From positions 379,501-443,500 of the forward strand of contig CM065646.1 of the NCBI GenBank assembly GCA_033220425.1: 64,000 nucleotides of DNA, written 5' to 3'. This DNA is from Lepraria neglecta. Lineage: Eukaryota > Ascomycota > Lecanoromycetes > Lecanorales > Stereocaulaceae. The translations under genes and the position numbers were made by a program. Positions within the stretch are counted from its first letter, which is position 1. Every line of letters begins with the position of its first letter. Under the pieces are notes generated by a model. That model did no database searches. It saw nothing but the letters and a program-made list of their open reading frames with translations, and was not told the DNA's origin. Of this stretch, positions 1-11,686 are shown in pieces.

Positions 1-1193
1 TTCGATGCGTCTGCTGTGATGTCCGGGTCGCTGAGTGATTTGCTAGGAAGCTCCTCGCCAGTCCTCGAAGTCGAAGATGGTCTTGATGATTGCCGGTAAT
101 AGCTAGGGGGATCTTTGTACTCCATATTGTTGCCATCTGGGTCCAGATATGACTGACGAGGCTTAGTGGGCCCCCAGGCTCCGTCCGTTTTACTCGTCTC
201 AAGGGTTGGTCTACCACGGCGCCCATCCTTCATTGCCTCGTCATACGAGACTTTGTCCGCGCCTGTTGAGGTGTCAATGGCATTGTCCGAAGCAGTCCTC
301 AACCTCTCTTGGCCCCTCTTTGTGCCTTGGGTAGTGGTATTCTCCTTGAAAAGCCCGAGTGTGTGGCTCGATTTCCGACTTCTAGCATGCGAGGATGGCT
401 CTGCATCAGCCAACGTCGCCTCAATACGCTTTTCGACACGCCCTTGGCTGCTCCGACTTGAGCTCCGATTCCTGTTATCTGAAAAGGCTTCTTCCCTTGC
501 CCCCAGAAGACTGTCTCCCTCTGCATCGTGAGGCATGTAGGACCCCTCTTGACCCAACGATCCAGACATTCGTGAATGGCTTGGTATTCCTTGCGACTTC
601 GTACGAGGGATGCGTAGCGGTAGTGTTGGATGACTGATAGATGGGTCCGTGTTTGTTCTGTGGGACTTGTCTAACCATGAAGCAATAGTAGATCTGTCCT
701 GTCCGTTCGGACGTTGTAGAAATTCTTGTGGACCTTTTCGTAAGATATCAGCACTTCCAGAGCCGGGCTCAGAAAGAGAGCTGGAGAAGATGGTAGTACG
801 TGCTCTTAATGATTGTTTGCTGGACAACGGTTTGGTGAATGAAATTGCCTGGTCTGGAGGGTCCAATGGATGTTGTGGAACGCTATCTAGGTCGTTGCTG
901 CCATTCACCATGGGAGGAAGGCGCGGGGTGTTGGGGTCGCTGCCCTCGCGATTGGAAAGCCCAGCATGATGGCCTAGAGCATTGCCGGGGTGCCTTTTAT
1001 ATTCACTCAGGTCGTCCAGAGACCGTGAGGGTATTACGTTCCCATTGTGCTCATAGAACGCCGCGGGCGTTATCGCCGTTGACTTCGACGGGGATGTTGT
1101 GCTCGATACATCGCCGTTCTCAGTTCGGGGGCCCGAAGACCTCACCGAAGAACCAGGTGAGGGATATCCTGAAGCAGAAAAGAGGTTTGACAT
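1..1193 (-). CDS. Large Ser/Arg-rich protein, 5' part only (possibly IP6 kinase Kcs1 N-terminal region)
   Basis: I read one uninterrupted minus-strand frame from ATG at 1191-1193 down to base 1, about 397 codons, with no stop before the window edge, so the C-terminal part is missing. An in-frame TGA lies just upstream of the ATG, which supports this start. The visible part is low-complexity and hydrophilic, rich in Ser, Pro, Arg and Asn, with no membrane segment. The most distinctive motif is SRKSSHTLGLFKEN (about 400-310 on the plus strand), preceded by a charged VEKRIEATLADAEPSSH stretch. This reminds me of the long regulatory N-terminus of fungal inositol hexakisphosphate kinase Kcs1, whose catalytic domain would lie outside the window. 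That identification is from memory and weak. It could be any large disordered regulatory protein. Confidence 0.6.
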   Translation of the reverse strand, partial: MSNLFSASGYPSPGSSVRSSGPRTENGDVSSTTSPSKSTAITPAAFYEHNGNVIPSRSLDDLSEYKRHPGNALGHHAGLSNREGSDPNTPRLPPMVNGSNDLDSVPQHPLDPPDQAISFTKPLSSKQSLRARTTIFSSSLSEPGSGSADILRKGPQEFLQRPNGQDRSTIASWLDKSHRTNTDPSISHPTLPLRIPRTKSQGIPSHSRMSGSLGQEGSYMPHDAEGDSLLGAREEAFSDNRNRSSSRSSQGRVEKRIEATLADAEPSSHARSRKSSHTLGLFKENTTTQGTKRGQERLRTASDNAIDTSTGADKVSYDEAMKDGRRGRPTLETSKTDGAWGPTKPRQSYLDPDGNNMEYKDPPSYYRQSSRPSSTSRTGEELPSKSLSDPDITADAS

Positions 1194-2478
1194 GAGCAGA
1201 GCATTGGTAGATGGCTTCGTGAGCCTTCATTAATGTGGTGGGATAGGATCGAAGATATTTCAAAGATATCCAGTAGTGCGGCTTCGGCGGGGACGACGGG
1301 GGGCAAGTTCCCGAAAGGAACCAAGAAATCTTTGTGTTGACCGCTTCTTCGACCTTGTTCTTGGTCTCTACATTCAAACGCTCTAATCTACATCCTACTG
1401 ACAGACACGTTCTTAGAAGTGTCATTCTACAGGTCGAATCAGAGAGCACGGACGAGCTCGTTGATTGCAATTGGGCATCCGAGATGTTTCAACTCCCGAC
1501 CCGGAGGATGACGTTCGGTAGAACGTGCAGATGTTACACGGACATATGCCCGCCGGACCCTTTGAAGCCCAACCTTGCTTCTATACAAGACGTCCACGTC
1601 TTCATGATGGATGCTCAGACCGCCTGGGTCGCCTGTCGATTTATATCACTCATGCGAGGACGTTATCTGGGCTTGAGGCCCCTGCTCGCAAAAGATCTTC
1701 GCTGCCAATCATTTTCCACGTGTTCGTCGTGCATTTCAACTATCCTTCTCCAGGCTTAGTCATGTTTCCTGCTTGACTCGAGATAGCCTCATTCTGTTGT
1801 GGGGAAAATGCCATCAGTGCAAGGGTTGTGCAATGTGATGGCTCGTTTGATGATATCGGGCCGTTGTCGTGAATTGCAATTCATCGTGCATACGTCAAGT
1901 TGTCTCAGTAACTGCGATTCTGAAATTCGAAACAAGTTTAGAACGTCGTCCCTCTGACGTATGCGAAAGTAGCAGGTGAATCTAGGAAAACGCCCCATTA
2001 CTGCGCTAGATCGAGAGATGGCTTTGATGCTTGATTTTGTAAAAGGCACGTTTGAAGACATCCTGGTTATGCAAATGTAGTTTAAGACGACCTATGGCAG
2101 CAATCCACGAGCATGTTTCATCGGGTTTGATTGGTAAAACGTAACAGTAATCTGAATTCTAGGAAACGATTGATCCGGCCGAGCAGGCCCGCATAACCGT
2201 CAAGAATCCTCAAGTGAGGGCTTTGATGACACAGAATAAAGGACGGGGAGCGAAGAGGCGATCGATGGCTTCTTGGGACTAGAAACTTGGGTATCTCTTG
2301 ACAACGTATGGGCCGCCAGTGGTCTACATAGCTGTGATGCTTGAACTTTTGAGGCTCTGTAAGCCTTCCGCAGACCCCTTGCTGCGCAAAACTCCTCTCG
2401 TCATCTTCAACATCGAAGGCAACCATTACATTTTGGGATTAGTAGAACTCTTAGGAGAAGCTTCCGTCGTGTTCATTT
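1194..2478. other. Intergenic, no gene recognised
   Basis: This 1.3-kb stretch lies upstream of the left-edge gene and downstream of SmF. Only short overlapping frames are present, many with non-ATG starts, and none shows a domain or splice pattern I can support. It should hold the promoter and 5' leader of the left-edge gene and the SmF 3' end. Confidence 0.4.
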
Positions 2479-3108
2479 TCAGCCATCCATTGAAACATCC
2501 TCTTGCTTAGCACCCTTTGCGCCTGATATCCAGAGGACGTTGTTACACCTATCAATCCAACTCGTTAGCTTATTTTCTCAACTCATAAGCCTCGTCAGCA
2601 GGGCCCGTCCTCCCTAGTGGCATCCTTCCCTTGCCATCTCTGTCTTTATATGACCACTCATGCTGATGGGAAAGAAAACTAGCCTACCGTATCAGCACCT
2701 GGCCCAAAGTGCCTGTACTCTTCCCATCAATGAACTCCTCCGTGTTCGCTAGCTGTATGTTCATGTACGAGTCGACGCTAATTAGGCGGCCATGGTATTC
2801 GGTTTGGCCCCATTTGAGACGTATTATCACGGGTTCGTTGACGCTGAGAGACAGAAGTCGTTAGCATGGTCTATATGTAGCGAGGCGATTTTGAGCCTAG
2901 GGCACGAGACTTCGAAAAGAGCAAGACGACGTTGGAAGCTGGGCATGTAACGGTAGAGGAAATGTAGAAGGCTAACATACAGCGACTGCAGCATGGGCCG
3001 GGGGTTTACTGGGACTGACTGTAACAAATTAGCTCTTGGCAAGATGACAGTTTTGAAAGCTAGAAGAGTTTCCGCATTAGGGATCAGTCGGAAGGAACTT
3101 ACAGCCAT
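2479..3108 (-). CDS. SMX3: Small nuclear ribonucleoprotein F (SmF), four exons
   Basis: SmF is one of seven Sm proteins forming the ring on spliceosomal snRNAs. Exons by splice sites (minus strand): 3108-3103 (Met-Ala, then GTAAGT), 3018-2981, 2843-2688 and 2548-2479, giving 89 aa, the usual SmF length. The Sm1 motif reads [20 protein letters not shown], followed by [14 protein letters not shown]; the Sm2 motif is [14 protein letters not shown] short acidic tail ends SMDG. Introns are 84, 137 and 139 bp with clear donors (GTAAGT, GTATGT, GTAGGC). Every junction keeps phase and reproduces family sequence. No single open frame covers the gene because two residues sit in exon 1. It is divergently transcribed from ARP3. 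Confidence 0.95.
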
Positions 3109-3392
3109 TTTGTAGAGACAGACTGTAATTCAACTTGACAGTGGCAGAAAGAGCTCTTGCGCACAAGCCCTGGATTTCTGGACGGGGATGGAAGAACTTT
3201 CTGCCGCTAGCCTCGTTTGACGCGCGTGTATTTTAAGGCGGCCATTGCGGCATCCCACATTCCGTCGGCTCTCTTCTTTTGCACGAGCATAGTTTGTCAT
3301 GGACAACACCTGAGAAATCGTTATAACTTGTTGAATCTGTGCTAGGTTCGGGTCGTCGAATTGTTCTCTGCCAGCGGAGGAATTGCGGAGTC
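3109..3392. promoter_or_regulatory. Bidirectional promoter between SmF and ARP3
   Basis: These 284 bp separate the two start codons of divergently transcribed housekeeping genes, so they must carry both promoters and 5' leaders. I see no TATA box that I would defend. Confidence 0.6.
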
Positions 3393-4986
3393 ATGGCGTC
3401 CCAAACCCCTGCCGTTGTCATGGACAAGTAAGTTGCCCAAGAATTAACACTCAAGTTAGTACTCGAAGAAAAATGAGCTGATCTCAGTTTAGCGGTACAG
3501 GGTTCTCCAAGCTTGGTACGTCCTACGCTTGGCCAACCATGTCCTCAAGTCATGTTAATATACGCTAGGGTTTGCTGGCAACGACTCGCCTTCATTCGTC
3601 TTCCCCACCGCAATAGCAACGAAAGGAGCAGCTGGTGGAACAGGTGGCTCGGGGTCTGGAAGGCCGGCTGTCGCAAATAAGCCATCTTTCCTCACAGGAG
3701 GGACAGGGCAGGGAGGCGCACTGTCAGCTAAAAGAGGCACCGAGGACCTCGACTTCTTTATTGGTGACGAAGCCTTGGCCGCGGCCAATGGACCTGGTAT
3801 GCAGCAAGAGAGGCTTGATCGTCTACAGCGAGGACGCTGACTCTGGCTTAGGCTATGGCATACACTATCCTGTTCGGCACGGACAGGTGGAGAACTGGGT
3901 AGGACACTTTGGATTATCTGGGGCACACGGTCGTTGACTGGTTATACAGGATCACATGGAACGCTTTTGGTCGAATTCGATATTCAAATACCTACGCGTC
4001 GAGCCTGAAGATCATTATTTCCTCCTCACAGAACCGGTAATACAAGCCACGTGGTCTATTGTGACTGGAATACTAATCTCCTGCAGCCATTGAACCCTCC
4101 TGAGAACCGAGAGAACACGGCCGAAATCATGTTCGAATCCTTCAACTGCGCTGGTCTCTACATCGCTGTGCAAGCCGTGCTCGCGCTGGCAGCCTCATGG
4201 ACATCCTCAAAAGTTACAGACCGCTCATTGACTGGTACCGTCATCGACTCTGGGGATGGAGTTACCCATGTCATACCAGTGGCAGAAGGCTATGTTATCG
4301 GCAGCTCCATTAAAAGCATACCGATTGCAGGACGGGATATTACTTACTTTGTGCAATCGTTAATGCGAGATCGTGGAGAACCAGACAGCAGTCTGAAAAC
4401 GGCAGAACGAGTAAAGGAAGAATACTGCTATGTGTGCCCGGATATTGTAAAAGAGTTTTCACGATTTGACAGAGAGCCGGATCGATTCCTTAAGCATACG
4501 GTCACATCGCCGAATGGCCGGAGTGTGACAGTAGATGTGGGCTATGAACGCTTCTTGGCACCTGAGATCTTCTTCAACCCTGAGATTTACTCCTCCGACT
4601 TCTTGACTCCACTACCTACAGTCGTCGACGGCGTCATCCAGTCCTCACCCATTGACGTTCGGAGAGGCCTCTACAAAAACATCGTTCTATCTGGTGGTTC
4701 AACATTATACAAAGACTTTGGGCGGCGGTTGCAGCGCGACATTAAGCACATGGTTGACGCAAGGATACGAGCGTCAGAAGTGCGAAGTGGAGGAAAGAAG
4801 AGTGGGGGTTTGGAGGTTCAGGTGGTAACGCATAAGAGGCAGAGGCACGGGCCATGGTTTGGAGGAAGTCTACTAGGCCAGACGCCTGAATTCAGAAGTT
4901 ACTGTCATACCAAGACAGAGTATGACGAGATTGGGCCGAGTATCGTCAGAAGGTTCAACCTGATAGGTGGGCCGGGCAGTACGTGA
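3393..4986 (+). CDS. ARP3: Actin-related protein 3 (Arp2/3 complex), six exons
   Basis: Arp3 is an ATP-binding actin homologue in the Arp2/3 complex, which nucleates branched actin at endocytic patches. Exons: 3393-3427, 3493-3515, 3569-3796, 3852-3898, 3950-4036, 4087-4986; 439 aa, normal for the family. The first two exons build the phosphate-1 loop ([17 protein letters not shown]). [20 protein letters not shown] and [15 protein letters not shown] follow, then [14 protein letters not shown], and [18 protein letters not shown] as the phosphate-2 region. [21 protein letters not shown] is near the end. A Gly/Ser-rich loop at about residues 35-65 is an Arp3-type insertion. Introns are 51-65 bp and all phases close. 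The ATG is the first in a divergent promoter. Confidence 0.97.
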
Positions 4987-5758
4987 AGATGTGCTAGAGC
5001 GGCTTAAATGTATATCATGAGCATGCATTCTTGCTGTGCCGGAGCTGTCACGATTTATGTTATTCACGTTGCCGTCAATAAATATCCAGTGACCGTTCAA
5101 TTCATTTAGCGGCTCAATAATATTCGAAATGGGCCGAGTTCTAGCCTAAGGGTGCTAGTGAGGACCATGGAGAGGCCCTGGATGCAGCTTCCAGAGCAGG
5201 TGATTGCCCACGAAAGTCTTTACCCCGCAGCAGGCGGCGCGATTTGGGCGCAAGGAGAATAAATCGATCACAGGTACTTGTACCAGGCGCCTTTGCTTTC
5301 GAAACTTCTGTAGACATTAACTTCACTCCAACGGTCAGATGCCTGAGCGAGAGTGAACATTCAATTTTGGGTGTTTGAAGCGGAAGACAATCGGTAGGCG
5401 CCACCCGGACCCCGCCCCGAGAACCCCTGTCAGTTGAATTAGCAAGCAACTGGTACGAGATACCTTACCTTCGTATCCTCAAAGAAAACCGACAGCCCAT
5501 TACTGCCATCATAACAGTCAGCCTGACCTCGAAACGCCATCTAGATTAGAAGATATCTTACGACATTTGTTCGCGCTACGAACAGGCTATTCAGCCATTA
5601 CAAACCCACCATGGTTCCACCAGTTCATTAATTTACATTCCTCTACGGACAGATCAAAGAAAGCAAAACTTTACAACAAGTCCCAACACTCTCTCTTCGG
5701 CGTCCTAAGGTGCTCTTAACACTCTTCGAGCTAGAAGCCTTCTGGCCGAGTCGCCAGC
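4987..5758. other. Intergenic, 3' end of ARP3 and kinase promoter/5' leader
   Basis: The ARP3 and kinase genes point the same way. A minus-strand frame at 5141-5449 shows no recognisable feature, and I see no RNA gene or repeat. Confidence 0.4.
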
Positions 5759-7938
5759 ATGACGCAGCTCTTCAGCTCCTCATCGAACACATCGACGGTT
5801 CACAACGAGAAACGGAATTTCTCCGGCATCCCAAGCTCATCTAAGCAAACCACGAGTTCTAAAGACTTCCCCCAAAGGATCAAGAACTTCTTCCGCATCA
5901 ACAGCTCCAGTACTTCCTCCCTACATAACGATAATGGCCTCCCAACGCCAAAATCAGAGTCTAAATCGGTCAGGCAATCGCGCTTTCTCGGTGGCATAAC
6001 TCGAAATAGATCTACAACTGTGGCAAGCGAAGGAGATCCTTTGGATAATGCCATGTCACCCATAGCATTGGCCAACCCGTATTTTGCACATCAAGGACCT
6101 CCTGCGTTAAGACATCACAACAATGACAGCGTGCCTCCCTCACCACCAGATACTCCCAATTATTCCAAGGTGGAAGCAGTGAGCGGTGCAAATGATCAAG
6201 CTACGGCGGCAGGAAAGGAAGAACTAGCTCGAAAACTGCGAAGAGTAGCTTCTGCACCGAATGCCCAAGGACTTTTCCAGACCTCCAAGTCGGGTGACAG
6301 GCCATCAACCGCAGACCTGGGCAAGGAGCCATTGGCGCAAAACGGAGATGGCTCGTCATTGAGCATGGTCGACCACAACAAGGGGCATCTGCTACCGGTA
6401 CCGGATGCAGATGGCAAATTACCCTCTCCGGGACAATTGCGGCAGTCAATAGCGTTTCGAAGAACATACAGCTCGAATTCGATAAAAGTTAGAGAAGTGG
6501 AGGTCGGACCTGCAAGTTTTGACAAGATCAAGCTAATAGGGAAGGGAGACGTTGGGAAGGTGTATCTAGTACGAGAGAAGCGGTCGAGTAGATTATATGC
6601 GATGAAAGGTAAGTCGACCATCGAATCATCGCATACGCCGTGCTAATAGTTTTACAGTTCTAAGCAAGAAGGAGATGATCAAACGAAATAAGATAAAGCG
6701 TGCATTGGCAGAGCAAGAGATCTTGGCCACGAGCAATCACCCATTTATCGTTACTCTCTACCACTCTTTTCAGTCAGAAGATCATTTGTACCTTTGCATG
6801 GAGTACTGCAGTGGAGGAGAATTCTTCAGAGGTCAGTCTGATGCACGAGATCGAAAAGCCAATGCTGATGGACATAGCGCTCCAAACGCGGCCTGGGAAA
6901 TGCATACCTGAAGACGACGCAAGGTTCTACGCAGCCGAAGTTACGGCAGCGCTCGAATACCTCCATTTGATGGGTTTCATATACCGGGACCTGAAGCCCG
7001 AAAGTGAGCTTTGTCTACACTCCCACAGCGGACACAGCTAAATAAGGCAGACATTCTCCTACATCAATCCGGTCACATTATGTTATCAGATTTCGACCTC
7101 TCGAAACAGTCAGGCCCTGGTGGTGCTCCAACGATGATTGTTGGCCGCAATGGTGCTACTCCCACATCATTACCAACCATTGACACCAAATCATGCATAG
7201 CCAACTTCCGTACAAACTCCTTCGTTGGCACCGAGGAATACATAGCTCCAGAAGTCATCAAAGGTTGCGGACACACGAGCGCAGTAGACTGGTGGACGCT
7301 GGGTATTCTGGTCTACGAGATGCTATTCGGGACCACGCCTTTCAAGGGCAAGAGCCGAAACCAAACTTTCGCCAACATCCTCCGGGACGATGTACCTTTC
7401 CCCGAACACTCTGGCGCCCCCCAAATATCAAAGTACGTCCTTCACCCGCAGTTCATACATCGCAGCTAACTTCTCCACCAGCCTCTGCAAATCCCTCATC
7501 CGCAAACTCCTCATAAAAGACGAACTCCGCCGCATCGGTTCCCGCGCCGGCGCCTCAGACGTAAAAACCCACCCTTTCTTCCGCACAACCCAATGGGCCC
7601 TCCTCCGGCACATGAAACCCCCTATGATACCACACCAAGGCCGCGCCATCGACACAGTGAACTTCCGCAACGTCAAGGAAAGCGCGAGCAGTATGGATAT
7701 GGGCAATGGAGTTGGTGGGGTCTCGAAGGATGGAATGATGGGACTGCCGGGCTCGGCGCTCATGGGAGTACCGCTGGATAGCGGTATTGCTACGCCTGCT
7801 GGGGAGTTGGCGGATCCGTTTGAAGAGTTTAATAGTGTTACGCTGCATCATGACGGGGAGGATCTAGGACATCAGGAGCAGAATTCTGGTGGGGGAGGGG
7901 GAGGTGGGAGTGGGAGTGGGACTATGAGGAGGCGTTGA
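5759..7938 (+). CDS. nrc-2: AGC serine/threonine protein kinase, NRC-2/Fpk1 type
   Basis: Exons 5759-6608, 6658-6831, 6878-7003, 7051-7432 and 7482-7938 give 662 aa; introns are 46-49 bp. Residues 1 to about 255 are a Ser-rich disordered head. The kinase domain begins [18 protein letters not shown], with LYAMKV carrying the ATP-binding Lys. [19 protein letters not shown] is the catalytic loop and [14 protein letters not shown] an early lobe marker. The magnesium motif is DFD (LSDFDLSKQ) instead of DFG, which is typical of this subfamily. [13 protein letters not shown] follows, then a hydrophobic C-terminal [16 protein letters not shown]. Known relatives phosphorylate lipid flippases (yeast Fpk1/Fpk2) or control conidiation (Neurospora nrc-2). 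The tail ends in an eight-Gly run and TMRRR. The ATG at 5759 opens a long uninterrupted exon. Confidence 0.93.
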
Positions 7939-8555
7939 TAGGGGTGGTTTTCTCGCAATGGGGATAAAGGGATAAATCTAGCCTGCGCGGGAGGCAACGT
8001 CCTGTACTATACGAGGCTATGTACTGTCCTTATCACCAATAAACGGAATGGGCTGGCATTTTTGATGTGCTGATGCTTGCAGAATGAGCATCTTTCGAAG
8101 GACTAGCGCCTGCCCCAGCCAGCGTAGAAGGAGTACGGTCTGTCACTAACTAAGCAGACGATCGGGACCTGGAATTTAACCAGAAGCTTTAACCCTTTAA
8201 TCTGGGAGATGATGGGCACATACTGCCATCGACAGTACCGGTCTTTTACCATTCTATGTACGTCGCGAATACCAGCATACACAATGTTACGCTCTTCTCT
8301 CCGATGATTTCCCCCTACACCAAGTCACTTCTCATCCACCACAGCTTCGCTTCAAATCGAGAGAGAGCAGAGCGCGAGTTGAAGAGTTTGCGCGCCTCGC
8401 GGATAGATAGAGTAGAGTCCGCCGCTGCCTGAATCCTTCAAACCCCATTTCCCTTCTCTATCTTCAGGTGTGGGACTTTGCCACTGCTTCTTATAAGAAC
8501 ATACCATAGTAGATAGGGAAAAGGGTTATTCCAAGTCCTCCCTCCTATTTCGAAT
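7939..8555. other. Intergenic, no gene recognised
   Basis: Downstream flank of the kinase gene. Several in-frame stops in all frames; no repeats or RNA gene seen. Confidence 0.4.
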
Positions 8556-9489
8556 ATGTCAGCCAACGGTTCGGACGCGCGAGACCTCGGAAGCTCAGGA
8601 TGAAAAGGCTGAAGACGTAGCTAGAATCCTCGACGAAAAGAAGACACGCTTTCCCGTATTCTGTCTAACAAAACCTACAGACGAGTTATATGCTGCGGTA
8701 TCCACGTGCTGGAACATACTAAGCAGAGCCTATATATAGTATTGGGACGAATTCCTTGAGCACGCCGACACTGACAGTATATCATGGACTGAAATCTGTT
8801 CTAAATCTCCATCCAGAGACACAGTCCTCTCAGACATCGAAGCCAATCTCGGCAAAGAAGAACCATAGCCCTTTATTGACTCTACCGTAGACAAAGTCTA
8901 CAATTTCCATACAATGCATATCCACCCCGCAGACTCCAGCACCACTTACTTTGCCCTTTACGAACTTCACATTCGTCGTCAACGACGACCAATGCGTCAA
9001 ATCTGACCCCAGCAATGCCTCGTCTGCAGCGACGCCCCAGACTACGACGACCCACCAGACGACGGGATTATGCTCAAAAAAATGCGCGTTCCAATCGTGA
9101 CAGCGATATGGATTCTCACCCCTCTAGAGCAACTATGCATGACCCCCAGCGAAGCGCTTAAACCCAACGACGGGGACGCACTCAGCTCCATTCCGGCCGT
9201 CACGCAAAAGCAAGGCCCCGGCGCCGAGGTGGAAGAATACACCGGTGCTACCTCGGCGGAGGCGCGGTCGTTCAAGCAGCGAGCGATAGCACTGGGACCG
9301 AAGGGGTTAGAGAGAACGCTGGATGGTGAGCGAGCAGCGGTGTTATTTAGGACTTCTAGAGGAGAGGCGAAGATGGTGGCGTATTTGTATAGGGAGCTTG
9401 AGGATTTATCGAGGAGAAAGGGGCCAGAATCCAGCTGGCGGATAATCAGTCAAGATCGGAGGATGAGGGGGATCTGGGGGTTAGGTTAG
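8556..9489 (+). pseudogene. Decayed gene of unknown product (three nonsense codons, one frameshift)
   Basis: From 8581 to 9489 a single plus-strand frame has protein-like composition but is broken by TAG at 8737-8739, TAG at 8866-8868 and TGA at 9004-9006. The last intact piece is 9007-9489. An upstream ATG at 8556 (MSANGSDA) is one base out of frame with it, suggesting an extra frameshift near 8580. Readable pieces include KKTRFPVFCLTKPTDELYAA, VYNFHTMHIHPAD and QCLVCSDAPDYDD, with a C-terminus rich in Arg, Glu and Lys (EARSFKQRAIALGPKGLERT). The three stops are one C-to-T change from CAG, CAG and CGA, as repeat-induced point mutation or deamination would give. I do not recognise the family. 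It could also be an intron-rich live gene, but no splice sites remove all the stops. Confidence 0.55.
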
Positions 9490-11129
9490 GTCGTCGATTG
9501 CTAAAGGGACTGAGGTGGGGGAGAGCCGAGGCGAGGAAAGGGTAGTGTCGGAAGCAGGTAAGGAGATCTTCGTGGGGGGGGGGAACAATGATAGATCTCG
9601 TCCTAGTCTATAGGGGTAGGTAAAGAGTCCGAGGGAGGCATAATATTGGACTAATTCCTACTAGCAGTCGTAAATACCGTTTTTCTGGAACTCAGTGCGT
9701 TTGCACTTGCCACAAGTGTGTGGGTACAGAACTTATATATAACCTGGTCAAGGGACCGCGACATTTTGATCTCAGATCTCAGTTGGAGACTCATTACTAT
9801 GTAAATAGAATTAGTGAAAAAGGCAACCCTTGAAGTAAGATTCATTACATTTTCTAGTCACACGGTGATAATGGTGAAAAACGATCGTATACAAAGATCA
9901 AATATATTATACTCGGTCGTTGGGCTCACTGTCATTTCGAGAAGGGAGGTAATAAAGTGCTGGCAGGGGGACTTTTCATAATGGCAAGCGACAAAATAGG
10001 TCCCTCTAAAATACACAGTCTTGCTTACCTCCTGCTCGAAAGTACAATCCGCTTCCAGGCCCAAGTGATTACAAACTCGAGCCATTGCATGTGCAACGAT
10101 TTTCTGCCCTTCTGGTGGGCATTCCCCCAATCGGCCTCGTCCACCAATACCGCGGATGGCGATCTTCTCAAGGTTTTGCCGTGGTTTTTCTAAGAGTACT
10201 CGTAGGATGTATGCCATGAACATTGTATTCGTTCGTCGAAGTGCAGCGAGGGTCCACCGTAAGGGTAAAAGTGTAGGCCATTCAACACAACCGTTGATAA
10301 CGATGTGCCTAGCGGATAGACCCTACTTTATGTCGAGTGTTCAAAGTGATCCCCGGACTGGGTCCACGGACGCGGCCCATTGCTTACAGCGTTCTTCATA
10401 CTGTACTTCGGAACAAATCACATTCTCCCTGTCACATTTTTGACAAACGCTGCGCAGCCAAAGGTGCTCAAGGGAACAACATTTTACCTTTCAGCCGCCG
10501 ATGATGGTCCCTCATTGGGCCTAGGCGCCTAAGTTTTGGACTTCGATCGGGATACCAAGATTCCCTTAAAGTTGACAGATCAAACACTGTAGTACATGCC
10601 TGTTTTCTATTGATTTGTCCCATGTCTTGTAGATTATCAAGCTCCACCTTTGTGATTGACTGTGGTTCCACTGAGAAGAATTATTGAGTAAGCTAAAGTA
10701 AATGTCATTTGACCCGAAAGCAAGACGTTGGTCATCGATAGAGAAGATTATAATCCTATATTCTCGCTCCTCCATTGCCTTATCTCTCTGACGCTTGACG
10801 ACGACGCCTTCGAAGCGAGAGAGCACTCAATCGAGGGGTGGGCATGAGAGCACTCAGAAGGCATGCTACGAATTTCATTAGGTACGTCGCCTAACTACAT
10901 TCACTGAAGATCCTTACATGTGTAACCAGACCCTCATCGATATGTCTCTCCCAAAAAAGTTGAGAGAACCTGTGTTGCCCTTAATGGTAGCACGAGTTGG
11001 TCTTCAGCCATCGCCTGTCCAAAGTACTAGGATTCCTGTACCGCTGACGGCCATGAGTACCTCTTCTTTTCTCACATCGCTACTAATTTTTCGAGCTCTG
11101 AAGGCTTCAATTTAGATGGCAATAGCGTC
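9490..11129. other. Gene-poor region with one possible small exon
   Basis: This 1.6-kb stretch lies between two pseudogenes. The only frame with some protein character is on the minus strand from ATG at 10223. It reads Arg/Gly-rich sequence (KIAIRGIGGRGRLGECPPEG) to ADCTFEQE and then meets a good donor, GTAAGC, at 10028. I could not find a convincing second exon, so I do not call a gene. Other frames are short. Confidence 0.3.
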
Positions 11130-11678
11130 TCAAGAGTCTCGATCATCGCTCTCGGTCCACGAAATGACCGCCGTCAAGTTTTCAGATGTCTCGAACGTCG
11201 CGGTAAGTCTATTATAGGGGATGTAGTTCTCATTTCCGGTCGAAGTTTTCCCTAGACTGGTCTGTCCATAAACTCGAACATCGTCTCCAGCTCGCATAAT
11301 ACAGCTAAGGCGGTCTTTAAAGGGTATCACGCAGAGACTTGACTGGCTGATCAAAGCATACAGCAGGAAAGGCTGATCTATGACAATGGTGTACAGTCCT
11401 GGGCTGCTTAGGACTATCCACATATTGGCAGCGCGCTTGGAGGTAGTGAGCATCCTCTGCGCTTTGTGAAGGGATTCCTTATCAGCCTTTCGGCTGGTCC
11501 GGACTCTCCCCGCTAGTAAGAAGGTCTCTCCGAGATCGGTCCAGCTATTCAGATCATATACTGGAGGGCAATTGCTGGGGCAAAACAAGTACCTGACTCT
11601 TCGTTGTAACTTCCGAAATGCATATGGCAGATGCAGCCAACGAGTGCTACGTTAACCGACTTTGTTGAGATAGTGCAT

Positions 11679-11686
11679 CAAGTAAG
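11679..11686. repeat. Target site duplication, left copy (CAAGTAAG)
   Basis: This 8-bp sequence directly abuts the left terminal inverted repeat and recurs exactly at the right end. Eight-base duplications are the rule for hAT transposases. Confidence 0.85.

Noticed and set aside
7880-7938. G-rich tract at the end of the NRC-2 kinase gene as a G-quadruplex or assembly artefact
   Set aside because: It encodes an uninterrupted Gly/Ser tail in frame up to the stop; nothing shows it is wrong.
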